Shown here: in pieces, positions 9,629-17,577 of the stretch
How the letters are laid out: the number at the start of each line of letters is the position of its first letter
How positions within the stretch are numbered: the first letter of the stretch is position 1
Assembly: GCF_014640195.1 (NCBI RefSeq)
Contig: NZ_BMGM01000007.1
Span: forward strand, 124,001-188,000
Source of the DNA: Psychroflexus planctonicus
GTDB lineage: Bacteria > Bacteroidota > Bacteroidia > Flavobacteriales > Flavobacteriaceae
Direction of reading: 5' to 3'
Length of the DNA stretch: 64,000 nt
Notes under the pieces: model-generated
Told to the model about the DNA's origin: nothing
The model's input: the letters and a program-made list of their open reading frames with translations, nothing else
Database searches by the model: none
Position numbers and translations under genes: made by a program

Positions 9629-9834
9629 TTATTTCAGTTTTTTTATTCCTAAAAAAGCACCTATTACCAAAGCGATTGGAATTAATAAGTGTATTGGTGC
9701 TTCGGATACATCGTTCACGGTTTCTGTAAACCCTAGGCGTCTTCTAAACTTTGCGCAAGCGAGTTGATACTTACGAAAAAGATAAGAACCACACTACATG
9801 CTATTTTTTCTTTACTCAATTTTAAGTTTTTCAT
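9629..9834 (-). pseudogene. Frameshifted small membrane-anchored protein, PID-CTERM-like
   Basis: An ATG at 9834 opens a signal peptide of 28 residues (MKNLKLSKEKIACS... ending NSLAQ) and then hits a TAG at 9733-9735 after QSLEDA. The +1 frame continues without interruption as LGFTETVNDVSEAP, IHLLIPIALVIGAFLGI and KKLK, ending with TAA at 9629-9631. Joined, this is a short secreted protein with an API(H) motif, one hydrophobic segment and a basic tail, the layout of flavobacterial PID-CTERM proteins. The 206-base span is one base short of 69 codons, so a single-base deletion (or a sequencing error) explains it. It follows the adhesin stop by about five bases. Confidence 0.7.
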
Positions 9835-9839
9835 AATTC

Positions 9840-12728
9840 TTATTCTTTAATAATCTTCTGCGTAAAACTATTTTCATTATCGTTTACTTTTAACAGATAA
9901 ACGCCAGTTTCTAAATTTGAAATATCTAGGCTTTCTTCAGCCTTTTGGATAATAGAAAATACTCGCTTTCCTAATAAATTGTAGATTTCAATACCAACTT
10001 CATTTTCTATACCTGAGATAAATAATTGATCTTGGGTTGGATTTGGATATACACAGTACATTTTTTGGTCGAATTCTGTATTGCTTAGCGTTACATTTTC
10101 AAATACCAAGCTGAATCGAAAAATAGATGCGCTTTCGGTAATGCTTGGATCAATACTAAAGCTATAATCATTTTCTGCATTTATTAATGTTTGTGTTTCT
10201 AGGTAATTGTCTTTAATATACACTTCAAAATCTTCGCTTGTATTTTCTAATTGAAGCTTGAAACTGTAGTTTTCACTTTGGTAGCTATTGGCAAATAATT
10301 GGATTTCTTCGCCTTCTATTGGGTTTGCTCGTTGCTCGATAGAGAGCAACTGATTGCTGTTTACCAAAGCTAAATTCTCTCCTGTATTACCCATTTTACC
10401 CGCATCAGCATCATTAACTTCATTCTGGAAGTCTTCGCTAAAACGCAAACCAATGGCATCTACTATTTCTTCTACTTCTGTTGTTGAAGCAAACAATTGT
10501 AAGTTCAGCTTGATGTAATTGGGTACAGAAAAAGCAGAAAGTTGTTCTTCATCTACTGCCTTACTAGCTTCAGTAAATGTAATGCTTGGAGTAGTGCTTA
10601 CTGTTAAGTTGTTTCTTACAAAGAAGGCTTGACCGGGTTGGATGATTTCATTGACATTAGAGCCTACTGTATTGCTTCCATCAAGCAAATCGATAGTTAC
10701 AAAACTATCTAAATCACCTTGTTGTGGATCCCCAACGTATATATAATTGGTATTAATATCTCCACTGAAAGTTAACTGGTTAAAATCGACTGCGGCCTGA
10801 TACGGGTTTCCAACAAAGTTGAAATTCCCATCGTAATCTGAAATACTTGGTGAATAATCGCCAAACTGTAAATCACCACTTGCACGCAAAACCGTTTCAT
10901 TAGCTGAAGATTGATCAGATGTTAAATCGATATTACGATCGCCACGAACTAATAAACGGTAAGCTGCTCCCGTATTTAAGGTATTTACATTTGTATTGCT
11001 AATTGCTTCCCAAGCGGCTCCACCAGTTTGGTCTTCTAGCATATTATTAAATGTAAATAATGATGGACTTCCTGTTGCTGTTTGGTCAAAACCATCGGCA
11101 CCCGTTGTTGAACCGGTAATGTGTGTACCATAATTTGTTGGGCTTCCACCATTTTCTTGCCAGTTTGCGTAAATACTCGTGATGGTTGTAATTGCTGGAC
11201 TAATTAATCGGAATGCTCTTTTACCTGCTGGTATAAAACGTTCTACTTCTACGGTTCCACTGCCCAAATAACTTCCTGTAAATTCATCAAGTTGACCTGT
11301 GCCTGTGACATCGCTTTTAAACGTGATACTACCACTATTAATAATATCGCGGTTTACTTTTAATACACCAGAAACCTCGAGCGTAGTGTTGTTACTTAAG
11401 ACAAGATTATTTATTTCTATTTGGTCTGTAACTTCTAACATAGGCTGATTAGACACATCCGTAATAAACACTTTGCTGGTTGAAGTAGGTAAAGCATTAG
11501 TACTCCAATTACCGCTTTCTGTCCATAAATTATTAATATTTCCAGTCCAATTGAGCTCAAAAGAAGTATTTCTATAGACTTTAGCAGAATATTCACTGGC
11601 ATTTTCTCCTGTAATCAATACATCATGGTCGCCATCACCATCGATATCCGCAAAAGCTATAGAGCTAAATATAACACCATCAAAAGGTGTCTCCATCATT
11701 TCGGTATAGCCGCCACTACCATCGTTGGTGTAGAGTTTAGTAATACGTTGATTGCTTGCATCTACCCCCGTAATCAACACATCTTGATCGCTATCACCGT
11801 CAATATCTACAAAAGCGATGGAGCCATTAGAAACACCTTCAAAAGGTGTTCCAGATACTTCGGTATAACCACCACTACTGTCGTTGGTGTAGAGTTTGGC
11901 AATAGGTTGAATCGTTTGATTAATGGTTATTCCCGTAATCAGCAAATCTTGGTCGATATCGCCGTCGATATCTGCAAAAGCGATGGAACTAAACCAAACG
12001 CTATCAAAAGGTGTGCCGGTCAATTCGGTAAATCCACCACTACCATTGTTGGTGTAGAGTTTGGCAATCGGTCCATTATTGGTTAGTCCCGTAATCAGCA
12101 AATCTTGGTCGATATCGCCGTCGATGTCCGTAAAAGCGATGGAGCCATTAGAAACACCTTCAAAAGGTGTGCCGGTCACTTCGGTATAACCGCCACTACC
12201 ATCGTTGGTGTAGAGTTTGGCAATGTCTTGACTATTTGCTTTTTGCCCAGTAATCAACACATCTTGATCGCTATCACCGTCAATATCTACAAAAGCGATG
12301 GAGCCATTAGAAACACCTTCAAAAGGTGTTCCTGATACTTCTGTATAACCACCACTACCGTCGTTGGTGTAGAGTTTGGCAATACGTTGATTACTTTCAT
12401 CTAGTCCCGTAATTAACACATCTTGGTCGATATCGCCGTCGATGTCCGTAAAAGCGATGGAGCCTCGCTGAACTCCATCAAAAGGTGTGCCTGTCACTTC
12501 GGTATAGCCGCCACTACCATTGTTGGTGTAGAGTTTGGCAATGTTTTGATTATTTGCATTTTTTCCCGTAATCAATACGTCTTGGTCACCATCGCCATCG
12601 ATATCCGCAAAAGCGATGGAGCTAAACACAACGCCGTCAAAAGGTGTTCCCAGGACTTCTTCAAATTGGATTTGGGCCTGTACAGTATATGACATCAATA
12701 AACTAAATAGTAGGACTTTCTTTGTCAT
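9840..12728 (-). CDS. Type IX-secreted adhesin with seven VCBS/FG-GAP repeats
   Basis: A 962-residue extracellular protein. A signal peptide ends at VQAQ (about residue 19). Seven tandem repeats of about 53 residues follow (about 30-395), each with a DIDGDxDQDVLITG calcium-binding-type loop and an IAKLYTN strand. Then come a long beta-rich region with EVERFIPAGKRAFRLISP and a GNPYQAAVDF segment seen in other Bacteroidetes surface proteins, and a C-terminal type IX sorting domain (about 885-962: YPNPTQDQLFISG ... GVYLLKV ... FTQKIIKE). It should be exported through the outer membrane and cell-surface attached or released, probably binding a ligand or polysaccharide. The repeats are nearly identical at DNA level in places. 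A PID-CTERM-like pseudogene follows on the same strand. Confidence 0.92.
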   Translation of the reverse strand: MTKKVLLFSLLMSYTVQAQIQFEEVLGTPFDGVVFSSIAFADIDGDGDQDVLITGKNANNQNIAKLYTNNGSGGYTEVTGTPFDGVQRGSIAFTDIDGDIDQDVLITGLDESNQRIAKLYTNDGSGGYTEVSGTPFEGVSNGSIAFVDIDGDSDQDVLITGQKANSQDIAKLYTNDGSGGYTEVTGTPFEGVSNGSIAFTDIDGDIDQDLLITGLTNNGPIAKLYTNNGSGGFTELTGTPFDSVWFSSIAFADIDGDIDQDLLITGITINQTIQPIAKLYTNDSSGGYTEVSGTPFEGVSNGSIAFVDIDGDSDQDVLITGVDASNQRITKLYTNDGSGGYTEMMETPFDGVIFSSIAFADIDGDGDHDVLITGENASEYSAKVYRNTSFELNWTGNINNLWTESGNWSTNALPTSTSKVFITDVSNQPMLEVTDQIEINNLVLSNNTTLEVSGVLKVNRDIINSGSITFKSDVTGTGQLDEFTGSYLGSGTVEVERFIPAGKRAFRLISPAITTITSIYANWQENGGSPTNYGTHITGSTTGADGFDQTATGSPSLFTFNNMLEDQTGGAAWEAISNTNVNTLNTGAAYRLLVRGDRNIDLTSDQSSANETVLRASGDLQFGDYSPSISDYDGNFNFVGNPYQAAVDFNQLTFSGDINTNYIYVGDPQQGDLDSFVTIDLLDGSNTVGSNVNEIIQPGQAFFVRNNLTVSTTPSITFTEASKAVDEEQLSAFSVPNYIKLNLQLFASTTEVEEIVDAIGLRFSEDFQNEVNDADAGKMGNTGENLALVNSNQLLSIEQRANPIEGEEIQLFANSYQSENYSFKLQLENTSEDFEVYIKDNYLETQTLINAENDYSFSIDPSITESASIFRFSLVFENVTLSNTEFDQKMYCVYPNPTQDQLFISGIENEVGIEIYNLLGKRVFSIIQKAEESLDISNLETGVYLLKVNDNENSFTQKIIKE
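11560..12641 (-). repeat. Tandem array of seven ~156-165 bp units inside the adhesin gene
   Basis: Each unit encodes one VCBS/FG-GAP repeat. Units 3 and 6 (about 12250-12350 and 11790-11880) are almost identical in DNA across the stretch encoding GVSNGSIAFVDIDGDSDQDV, while neighbouring units differ more. That pattern suggests recent duplication or gene conversion. Confidence 0.85.
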
Positions 12729-12810
12729 GCTTATATTTTTAAGAGTTGGTTAATTATTTTTTTTTACATGTCTTGCACCTGCAGTGCCTTTTATTTTTAA
12801 ACATTACTTA

Positions 12811-12818
12811 CAAAAGTA
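12811..12818 (-). promoter_or_regulatory. Probable -7 element of the adhesin gene
   Basis: TACTTTTG on the minus strand fits TAnnTTTG and would give a leader of about 80 bases. No good TTG is found 19 bases upstream. The IS982 insertion lies 90 bases further upstream and may have separated the promoter from distal control sequences. Confidence 0.4.
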
Positions 12819-12868
12819 CAATTTTTTATTATTTCACTTTTAGCATCCATTATTTTAAAAAAACAGAA

Positions 12869-12910
12869 GCAAGTAACTCAAAATAAGCATGCTTGTAGAT
12901 ACCTAGTATT
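12869..12910. repeat. Left half of a dispersed hairpin repeat (copy A), interrupted by the IS
   Basis: GCAAGTAACTCAAAATAAGC and the following bases up to the IS match the copy at 20179-20237. After the IS the match resumes with GGTATTTTTTAG (13892-13905). The uninterrupted repeat would contain an ATACC/GGTAT hairpin. Confidence 0.65.
12904..12910. repeat. Target site duplication, left copy (TAGTATT)
   Basis: TAGTATT is found directly outside both ends of the IS982 element (12904-12910 and 13887-13893), which shows it arrived by transposition. Confidence 0.85.
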
Positions 12911-13886
12911 ACCCGTAGTGCATTATGAAAAAGTTGCTCAACTCACTATAAATGAGTATATTGTATTGACTTTCAAACAAATACAATGATGAGCAACTTT
13001 ATGGCAAGTTACAAATTAATTTTAAGAGAATTACGTAAAATATCAGATAAGGATGATTTTTACTTCAAGCCTATTGTTCCTAAGCTATCTGATATAGAGT
13101 TGATTAGTCTAATTATTTTAGCTGAGTTTAAGTCTATTGATTCAGAATATCAACTTTTTAGAGAATTAAAAAATACAGAGTTAGAAAATAAAATTGAAAG
13201 GAGTGTGTATAATAGAAGAAAGCGAAAACTTTTCTCTTACATGGAACAAATTAGGTCTAAAATGGTAGATGCTTTTAATGAATTTGAAAACTATTTTGTC
13301 GTTGATAGCATGCCCCTTGAAGTGTGTAAATTATCTCGTTCCAACCGAAGCAAGATTTGTAAAGAGCAAGATTATGCTTTACCAAATAAAGGTTTTTGTG
13401 CTTCTCAAAACTTACACTTTTATGGTTATAAACTTCATGCTGTCTGTTCTATAGAAGGCGTTTTTCAAAGCTTTGATTTGAGTCCAGCTTCAGTTCATGA
13501 TATTCATTATTTAAAAGACATAAAGCTACAAATATCTGATTGTGTATTGCTTGGAGACAAAGGATACTTGTCTCAAAAAGTACAAGTTGATTTATTTACA
13601 CAAGCTAATATAGAGTTAGAAACTCCAAAGAGAAAGAATCAAAAAGATTACAAACCACAATATTATCAATTTAAAAAATATAGAAAAAGAATAGAAACTC
13701 TATTCTCACAGCTTTGTGATCAATTCATGATAAGACGTAATTATGCAAAATCATTTGAAGGTTTTAAAACTAGAATCCTAGCTAAGATTACCACCTTAAC
13801 AACAATACAATATATAAATAAATTTGTGTTCAAGAGAAATATCAATAATCTGAAAGTTAATCTCGTTTAGATAATGCACTACGGGT
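12911..13886 (+). mobile_element. Complete IS982-family insertion sequence (976 bp)
   Basis: The ends are perfect 16-bp terminal inverted repeats, ACCCGTAGTGCATTAT at 12911-12926 and its complement at 13871-13886, flanked by a 7-bp direct duplication TAGTATT. One intact transposase gene fills the element. The size of about 1 kb and ACCC ends fit the IS982 family. Full ends, intact gene and exact duplication indicate a recent insertion. Confidence 0.93.
12986..13870 (+). CDS. IS982-family transposase
   Basis: A 294-residue DDE transposase. The catalytic core shows VVDSMPLEVC (first Asp), LLGDKGYLS (second Asp) and KRIETLFSQLCDQF (Glu), with the IS982 hallmark HFYGYKLHAVC between. It starts at the first of two tandem ATGs 75 bases inside the left end and stops just before the right inverted repeat. 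No frameshift or internal stop, so it is probably active. Strongly A+T-rich codon use resembles the host. Confidence 0.93.
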   Translation: MMSNFMASYKLILRELRKISDKDDFYFKPIVPKLSDIELISLIILAEFKSIDSEYQLFRELKNTELENKIERSVYNRRKRKLFSYMEQIRSKMVDAFNEFENYFVVDSMPLEVCKLSRSNRSKICKEQDYALPNKGFCASQNLHFYGYKLHAVCSIEGVFQSFDLSPASVHDIHYLKDIKLQISDCVLLGDKGYLSQKVQVDLFTQANIELETPKRKNQKDYKPQYYQFKKYRKRIETLFSQLCDQFMIRRNYAKSFEGFKTRILAKITTLTTIQYINKFVFKRNINNLKVNLV

Positions 13887-13893
13887 TAGTATT
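13887..13893. repeat. Target site duplication, right copy (TAGTATT)
   Basis: Identical to the 7 bases at 12904-12910 outside the left end of the element. Confidence 0.85.
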
Positions 13894-13928
13894 GGTATTT
13901 TTTAGTTGTAATTAGGAAAATGTAAAAA

Positions 13929-13950
13929 GCCCTGTAAGATTTACAGGGCT
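13929..13950 (-). terminator. Terminator after the YD-repeat lipoprotein gene
   Basis: AGCCCTGTAA and TTACAGGGCT form a perfect 10-bp stem with a 3-base loop, followed on the minus strand by TTTTTACA. It lies about 125 bases past the stop codon, so another short transcript end cannot be excluded. Confidence 0.7.
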
Positions 13951-14075
13951 TAAATAATTGATTGTTTAGAAATTAATTTTTAATAATACATCTTGATGTA
14001 CTTTGTGCTTCTTTTGTATTGATTTTGATGAAATACATCACTGAGGCTAATTCAGATAAATCAACTTTAATCTGA

Positions 14076-15107
14076 TTAGTAATACGTGATTATACGTTCT
14101 ACAATGTTACTCGGTTCATTATCTGTAAAAACCGTTCGTTTTATCCAATTACCTTTTTCATCATTCTCATAAACTAAGCGTATTGTTTCTGTAACATTTC
14201 CATTTTCATCAAAGGATTTTTGTTCAATGATCTGGTTCAGTTTATTGTAGCGCATTTCTTTTTCCTTTTTATATTCACCATTGAGTTCTGTTGAAGAACC
14301 TTTTTCAATCAGCATTCCATCCTTATTATAGGTGAAGTGATTTGCAAATGCGAATTCATTATTTGCGTAATAATCACTTTCTTTTACGAGCAAACCTTGT
14401 TCATTGTAAGCGTACGTATGCTTAGGCAGAATCATATTTTCAAAGCCTTTAATTACTTCATCAGTAATTAATTGCCCTTTTTCATTATAAGTAAGTTGTC
14501 TTTGTTCTTCATCGCTTTCAGTAAGCGATAAGATTTTTATGCCTTGCTTATTGTACTTGTGTGTTGATTTGCTTTTGTTAATTAAAAGTGTATCCTTATC
14601 AGTAATTTCTAAATAAGCTTCTTCAATTACATTTCCTTTGTTGTTATACTTATACGTTCTTAAATAAAATGAGTTTGTGTTAGGATATGTAGTTTTTTCA
14701 ATTCCTAGTTTACCATTTGTTGCATAGCTAAATTCTCGTGTTTTTTCTAAGGAACCTGAATTATAGGATGCTTCAGTAACTATTTCAGCATTTTGATTAT
14801 ACGTGATTCTGGTTTCTGATTCTGCTTGACCATTTCTTCCCAAAGTAGCTTTGTTTAGAATACTTCCTTCTGGATTAAACTTTACGGCTACATCTTTATA
14901 TGCAAAATCGCCAAAACCAACTCCTTTACTCGATTTTATTACATAACCAGCGCTATCTTTTGCATAATAAGATTGAGACTTTATGGATTTTACTGATCCT
15001 TTTAAATTAAAGTTGGCTACATCTGATGTTTTTATGCTTTGTGTAGAGCCACAACCCATAGTAAATACAAAAGAAAAAAATAAAAGTGATACTACGTGTT
15101 TTTTCAT
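14076..15107 (-). CDS. Lipoprotein with YD/RHS-like repeats
   Basis: A 343-residue lipoprotein (signal peptide, lipobox ending TMGC). The body is a string of roughly 20-25-residue units of the type YNKQGIKIL, YNEKGQLITDE, YNEQGLLVKES and YNKDGMLIEKG, the pattern of RHS/YD repeats, which build extended beta structures. It lacks the core and toxin tip of true Rhs proteins, so it is not a polymorphic toxin. Probably a periplasmic or surface lipoprotein of unknown function. Single gene with a downstream terminator. Confidence 0.8.
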   Translation of the reverse strand: MKKHVVSLLFFSFVFTMGCGSTQSIKTSDVANFNLKGSVKSIKSQSYYAKDSAGYVIKSSKGVGFGDFAYKDVAVKFNPEGSILNKATLGRNGQAESETRITYNQNAEIVTEASYNSGSLEKTREFSYATNGKLGIEKTTYPNTNSFYLRTYKYNNKGNVIEEAYLEITDKDTLLINKSKSTHKYNKQGIKILSLTESDEEQRQLTYNEKGQLITDEVIKGFENMILPKHTYAYNEQGLLVKESDYYANNEFAFANHFTYNKDGMLIEKGSSTELNGEYKKEKEMRYNKLNQIIEQKSFDENGNVTETIRLVYENDEKGNWIKRTVFTDNEPSNIVERIITYY

Positions 15108-15223
15108 GTTGGATGATTTTACTGGGTTAAGTATTTAGTTGTTTGCATCTTAGTAATACTGCTAACAAATAAACTTTAAAACATTTACTTTTTTATTGTT
15201 TTATAGTCTTTTGATGTTTTTCG

Positions 15224-16240
15224 TTAAGGCTTAGACCAAAGTGCCTGCAATTCTTCAATGGTTTTAGCTTTAGCTTCTACTACTAAGCTGCCATCAAACG
15301 GATCAAAAAGTTGCCAGATGCCATCTTTTTTAAGCGCGCAAGCTTTTTCATAATTATGTTGCAAGATTTGCAATTCGTCGAATATGGGTTCTTTTAACAA
15401 CTCAAATGCTGAGTTGTAGTAACCCACTTTGCCGTTTTTCCAAACTTCATAAGTTTCTGGATTTCTGTGGCGAACAATGTCATCAAATTGCATGGGGATT
15501 TCTCCAAAAACTTGACCTTCTCCTACAAACATTCCCCAAAGCTTACTTTTTTTATTTCTTCCTTTAAAATAGTAACCATAATTGTCTAAAGCTTCAAGCA
15601 AGTCTACTTTATAGTCTTCTCTAATTTGCTCCATCATTTGCAACTGATAAATTTCAAAACCCGTTGCTTTTGGCACTTCTTCAGGCGTATTGTATAAAAA
15701 GTTTCTACTTACGTAAAAAGTATAGTATTCATCATAGGCTTCAATTAAACCCCATTTGTTTTGATTTTTTACTTTTATTTTAACTTTAGAATAATCTTGA
15801 TGTTCTTGGCTTTGCGCAGGGATTTTTTGCACTTCATCAAAGGCTAATTTTTCTTCAATTTCTTGTTTGTAAGTGTTTACCCAATACCATTTATTTTTTC
15901 TTTTAGCCCAAGTAAAATACATTTTCTCTTGGTATGCACTAGGAAATTGAAAACTGAAATTTTTAGTTTGCTTTTCCATGAAAATAGCTTCATTCATGGC
16001 ATCAAAAAGCATCCAATTGCCTTTTTTGTTTTTAAGCCTAAATTGAAAATCCGATTCAGCGTTGGGGTTGAATTCAATATCGGTTGCCTTGTATTCTTTT
16101 AGAAAAACCTTCACGTCTTCGGGTTTTGTTTCTTTGGTAATTGGCACTTCTAATGTATCGTTTACGTAAAACCAAAACTGTGCATTGGTGGGAAGGTAAA
16201 ATAAAACTGAACATATTAATATAAAGTAGCTTTGTTTCAT
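15224..16240 (-). CDS. Secreted WG-repeat-like protein
   Basis: A 338-residue exported protein with a signal peptide ending TNAQ. Several degenerate units resemble WG repeats (KNQNKWGLIEAYDEYY, KSKLWGMFVGEG, KNGKVGYYNSAFELL, KKDGIWQLFDPFDGSL), which form beta-propeller-like or solenoid structures of unknown role. It follows the 16250-16744 lipoprotein gene by nine bases and is likely co-transcribed with it. No enzymatic motif is visible. Confidence 0.7.
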   Translation of the reverse strand: MKQSYFILICSVLFYLPTNAQFWFYVNDTLEVPITKETKPEDVKVFLKEYKATDIEFNPNAESDFQFRLKNKKGNWMLFDAMNEAIFMEKQTKNFSFQFPSAYQEKMYFTWAKRKNKWYWVNTYKQEIEEKLAFDEVQKIPAQSQEHQDYSKVKIKVKNQNKWGLIEAYDEYYTFYVSRNFLYNTPEEVPKATGFEIYQLQMMEQIREDYKVDLLEALDNYGYYFKGRNKKSKLWGMFVGEGQVFGEIPMQFDDIVRHRNPETYEVWKNGKVGYYNSAFELLKEPIFDELQILQHNYEKACALKKDGIWQLFDPFDGSLVVEAKAKTIEELQALWSKP

Positions 16241-16249
16241 GATGTAAGA

Positions 16250-16744
16250 TTATTCGTTTATTTTAATGAGGTATTGACCGTCTCCAATTAGTTTATAATT
16301 GTAATTTACTTGGGTAGTTGGCTTTGTGTTTTTTGTGTAATAATTTACTAAACTATCTTGCTGAAGCGTGTCTCTAAGAAATATTTCTTGGTTAGGGTGA
16401 ATCTGAATTTTATCGATGCTGTTTTTGAATTTATAGCGATACGGAATAAATATTTTTTGGTTTTTTGCCAACTCAACTTGGTAGGTAAATTCGTCAATTT
16501 TCTGGTAAGGAATTTTGCTTTCTGCATCTTTATACCAGTTGAAGCTTTTCTCTGAGTAGGATTTGTTTGTGGTAATATACAAACTGTCTGGCATAGCATA
16601 ATACTCTTTTAAATCGCCTTTATTAACCACATAATTAATAGTGATTTTCTGTTTTTGTTCGCTTGCATTATCAATAATGTAGAGGTTTCCAATTCCGCAG
16701 CTGGAAAAAATTATTAAGATTAACACATAGCTCGCTTTTTTCAT
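16250..16744 (-). CDS. Hypothetical lipoprotein
   Basis: A 164-residue protein with a short lipoprotein signal peptide and lipobox ending FSSC. The rest is predicted beta-rich with no family I recognise. It sits nine bases upstream of the WG-repeat-like gene, which suggests the two act in the envelope together. Confidence 0.75.
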   Translation of the reverse strand: MKKASYVLILIIFSSCGIGNLYIIDNASEQKQKITINYVVNKGDLKEYYAMPDSLYITTNKSYSEKSFNWYKDAESKIPYQKIDEFTYQVELAKNQKIFIPYRYKFKNSIDKIQIHPNQEIFLRDTLQQDSLVNYYTKNTKPTTQVNYNYKLIGDGQYLIKINE

Positions 16745-16953
16745 TTTATTTGTGTTTTAATTTGTCTATCTTCTTAATTCTCATATCTTAATCCTTGATT
16801 ATGTTTGCTGTTGCTACTATTGATGCTATTGTTGATTTTCAATTTACGATTGGACTGAAATTATTTTTCCTGATTTTCTTATCTCTAATTTCTCATATCT
16901 CATCTCTATTTACATTTGCTATGGTTATTTTAGGCGCTTTATTTTACATTCAT

Positions 16954-17577
16954 CTAAAAATCATATTTCCGTTCCAATGCATAGCGCAGCAATTCTCCTT
17001 TTCCTTTTAAACCTAGAATTCTAGCCATGTTTTTACGGTGTGTATCTACGGTGTACACCCCAATATACAATTCGTCTGCAATTTCTAGGGAAGTTTTCCC
17101 TTGGGCAATTAATTGTAAAATTTGGTATTGCCTTCGGGTTAAAAGTTGATCTCGATTGGCCATCGGCTCTTCTTCTATATTGGGAATACTAATTTGTTCA
17201 TCGAAATAGGAACTACCATCATTAATGCTTCGGACAGCGGTAAGCAAATCTTCTAACGTTGCATTTTTTAAAATATAACCGTCGGCACCTGCTTTGAGCA
17301 TTTGTTTCACCGCATCTTCTTGGTCAAACATGGTAAAGACCAAAATTTTGGTTTGTGGAAATTCTTTTTTAATTTTTTTAGTGGCTTGTATTCCATCCAA
17401 TTTGGGCATTCGGATGTCTGTAATAACTATATTGGGATTTTGGTCACGCACAAACTGCAGTAGGGTTTCGCCATCGTTTGCGGTTCCTACAAATTCAATA
17501 TCGGTTTCTTTTTTGAGATGAAGCTGAATTCCATCTACCAAAGACTGATGATCGTCTGCTATGGCTATTCGTATCAT
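16954..17577 (-). CDS. NarL/LuxR-family response regulator
   Basis: A 207-residue two-domain regulator. The receiver domain (1-125) has the acidic pair in IADDHQS, the phospho-acceptor Asp in VITDIRMPK (about residue 54), a conserved Thr in LVFTMFD and Lys in GYILKNA. The C-terminal LuxR-type helix-turn-helix (about 143-203) has LTRRQYQILQLIAQGKTS and GVYTVDTHRKNM. Its ATG overlaps the stop of the kinase gene (ATGA), so kinase and regulator are translationally coupled and form a pair. The target genes are unknown. Confidence 0.93.
   Translation of the reverse strand: MIRIAIADDHQSLVDGIQLHLKKETDIEFVGTANDGETLLQFVRDQNPNIVITDIRMPKLDGIQATKKIKKEFPQTKILVFTMFDQEDAVKQMLKAGADGYILKNATLEDLLTAVRSINDGSSYFDEQISIPNIEEEPMANRDQLLTRRQYQILQLIAQGKTSLEIADELYIGVYTVDTHRKNMARILGLKGKGELLRYALERKYDF

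Noticed and set aside
9558-9767. Plus-strand 69-codon frame
   Set aside because: It lies opposite the frameshifted small gene, which has a signal peptide, a membrane segment and a plausible family.
11625-12692. Plus-strand reading frames across the adhesin repeats
   Set aside because: They repeat every ~160 bases because they mirror the VCBS repeats on the minus strand. No start context and no family.
14076-15107. Polymorphic Rhs toxin
   Set aside because: No Rhs core and no C-terminal toxin domain, and no immunity gene downstream.
16795-17010. Plus-strand hydrophobic 71-codon frame
   Set aside because: It overlaps the 3' end of the response regulator gene on the other strand; the composition follows from A+T-rich intergenic DNA.
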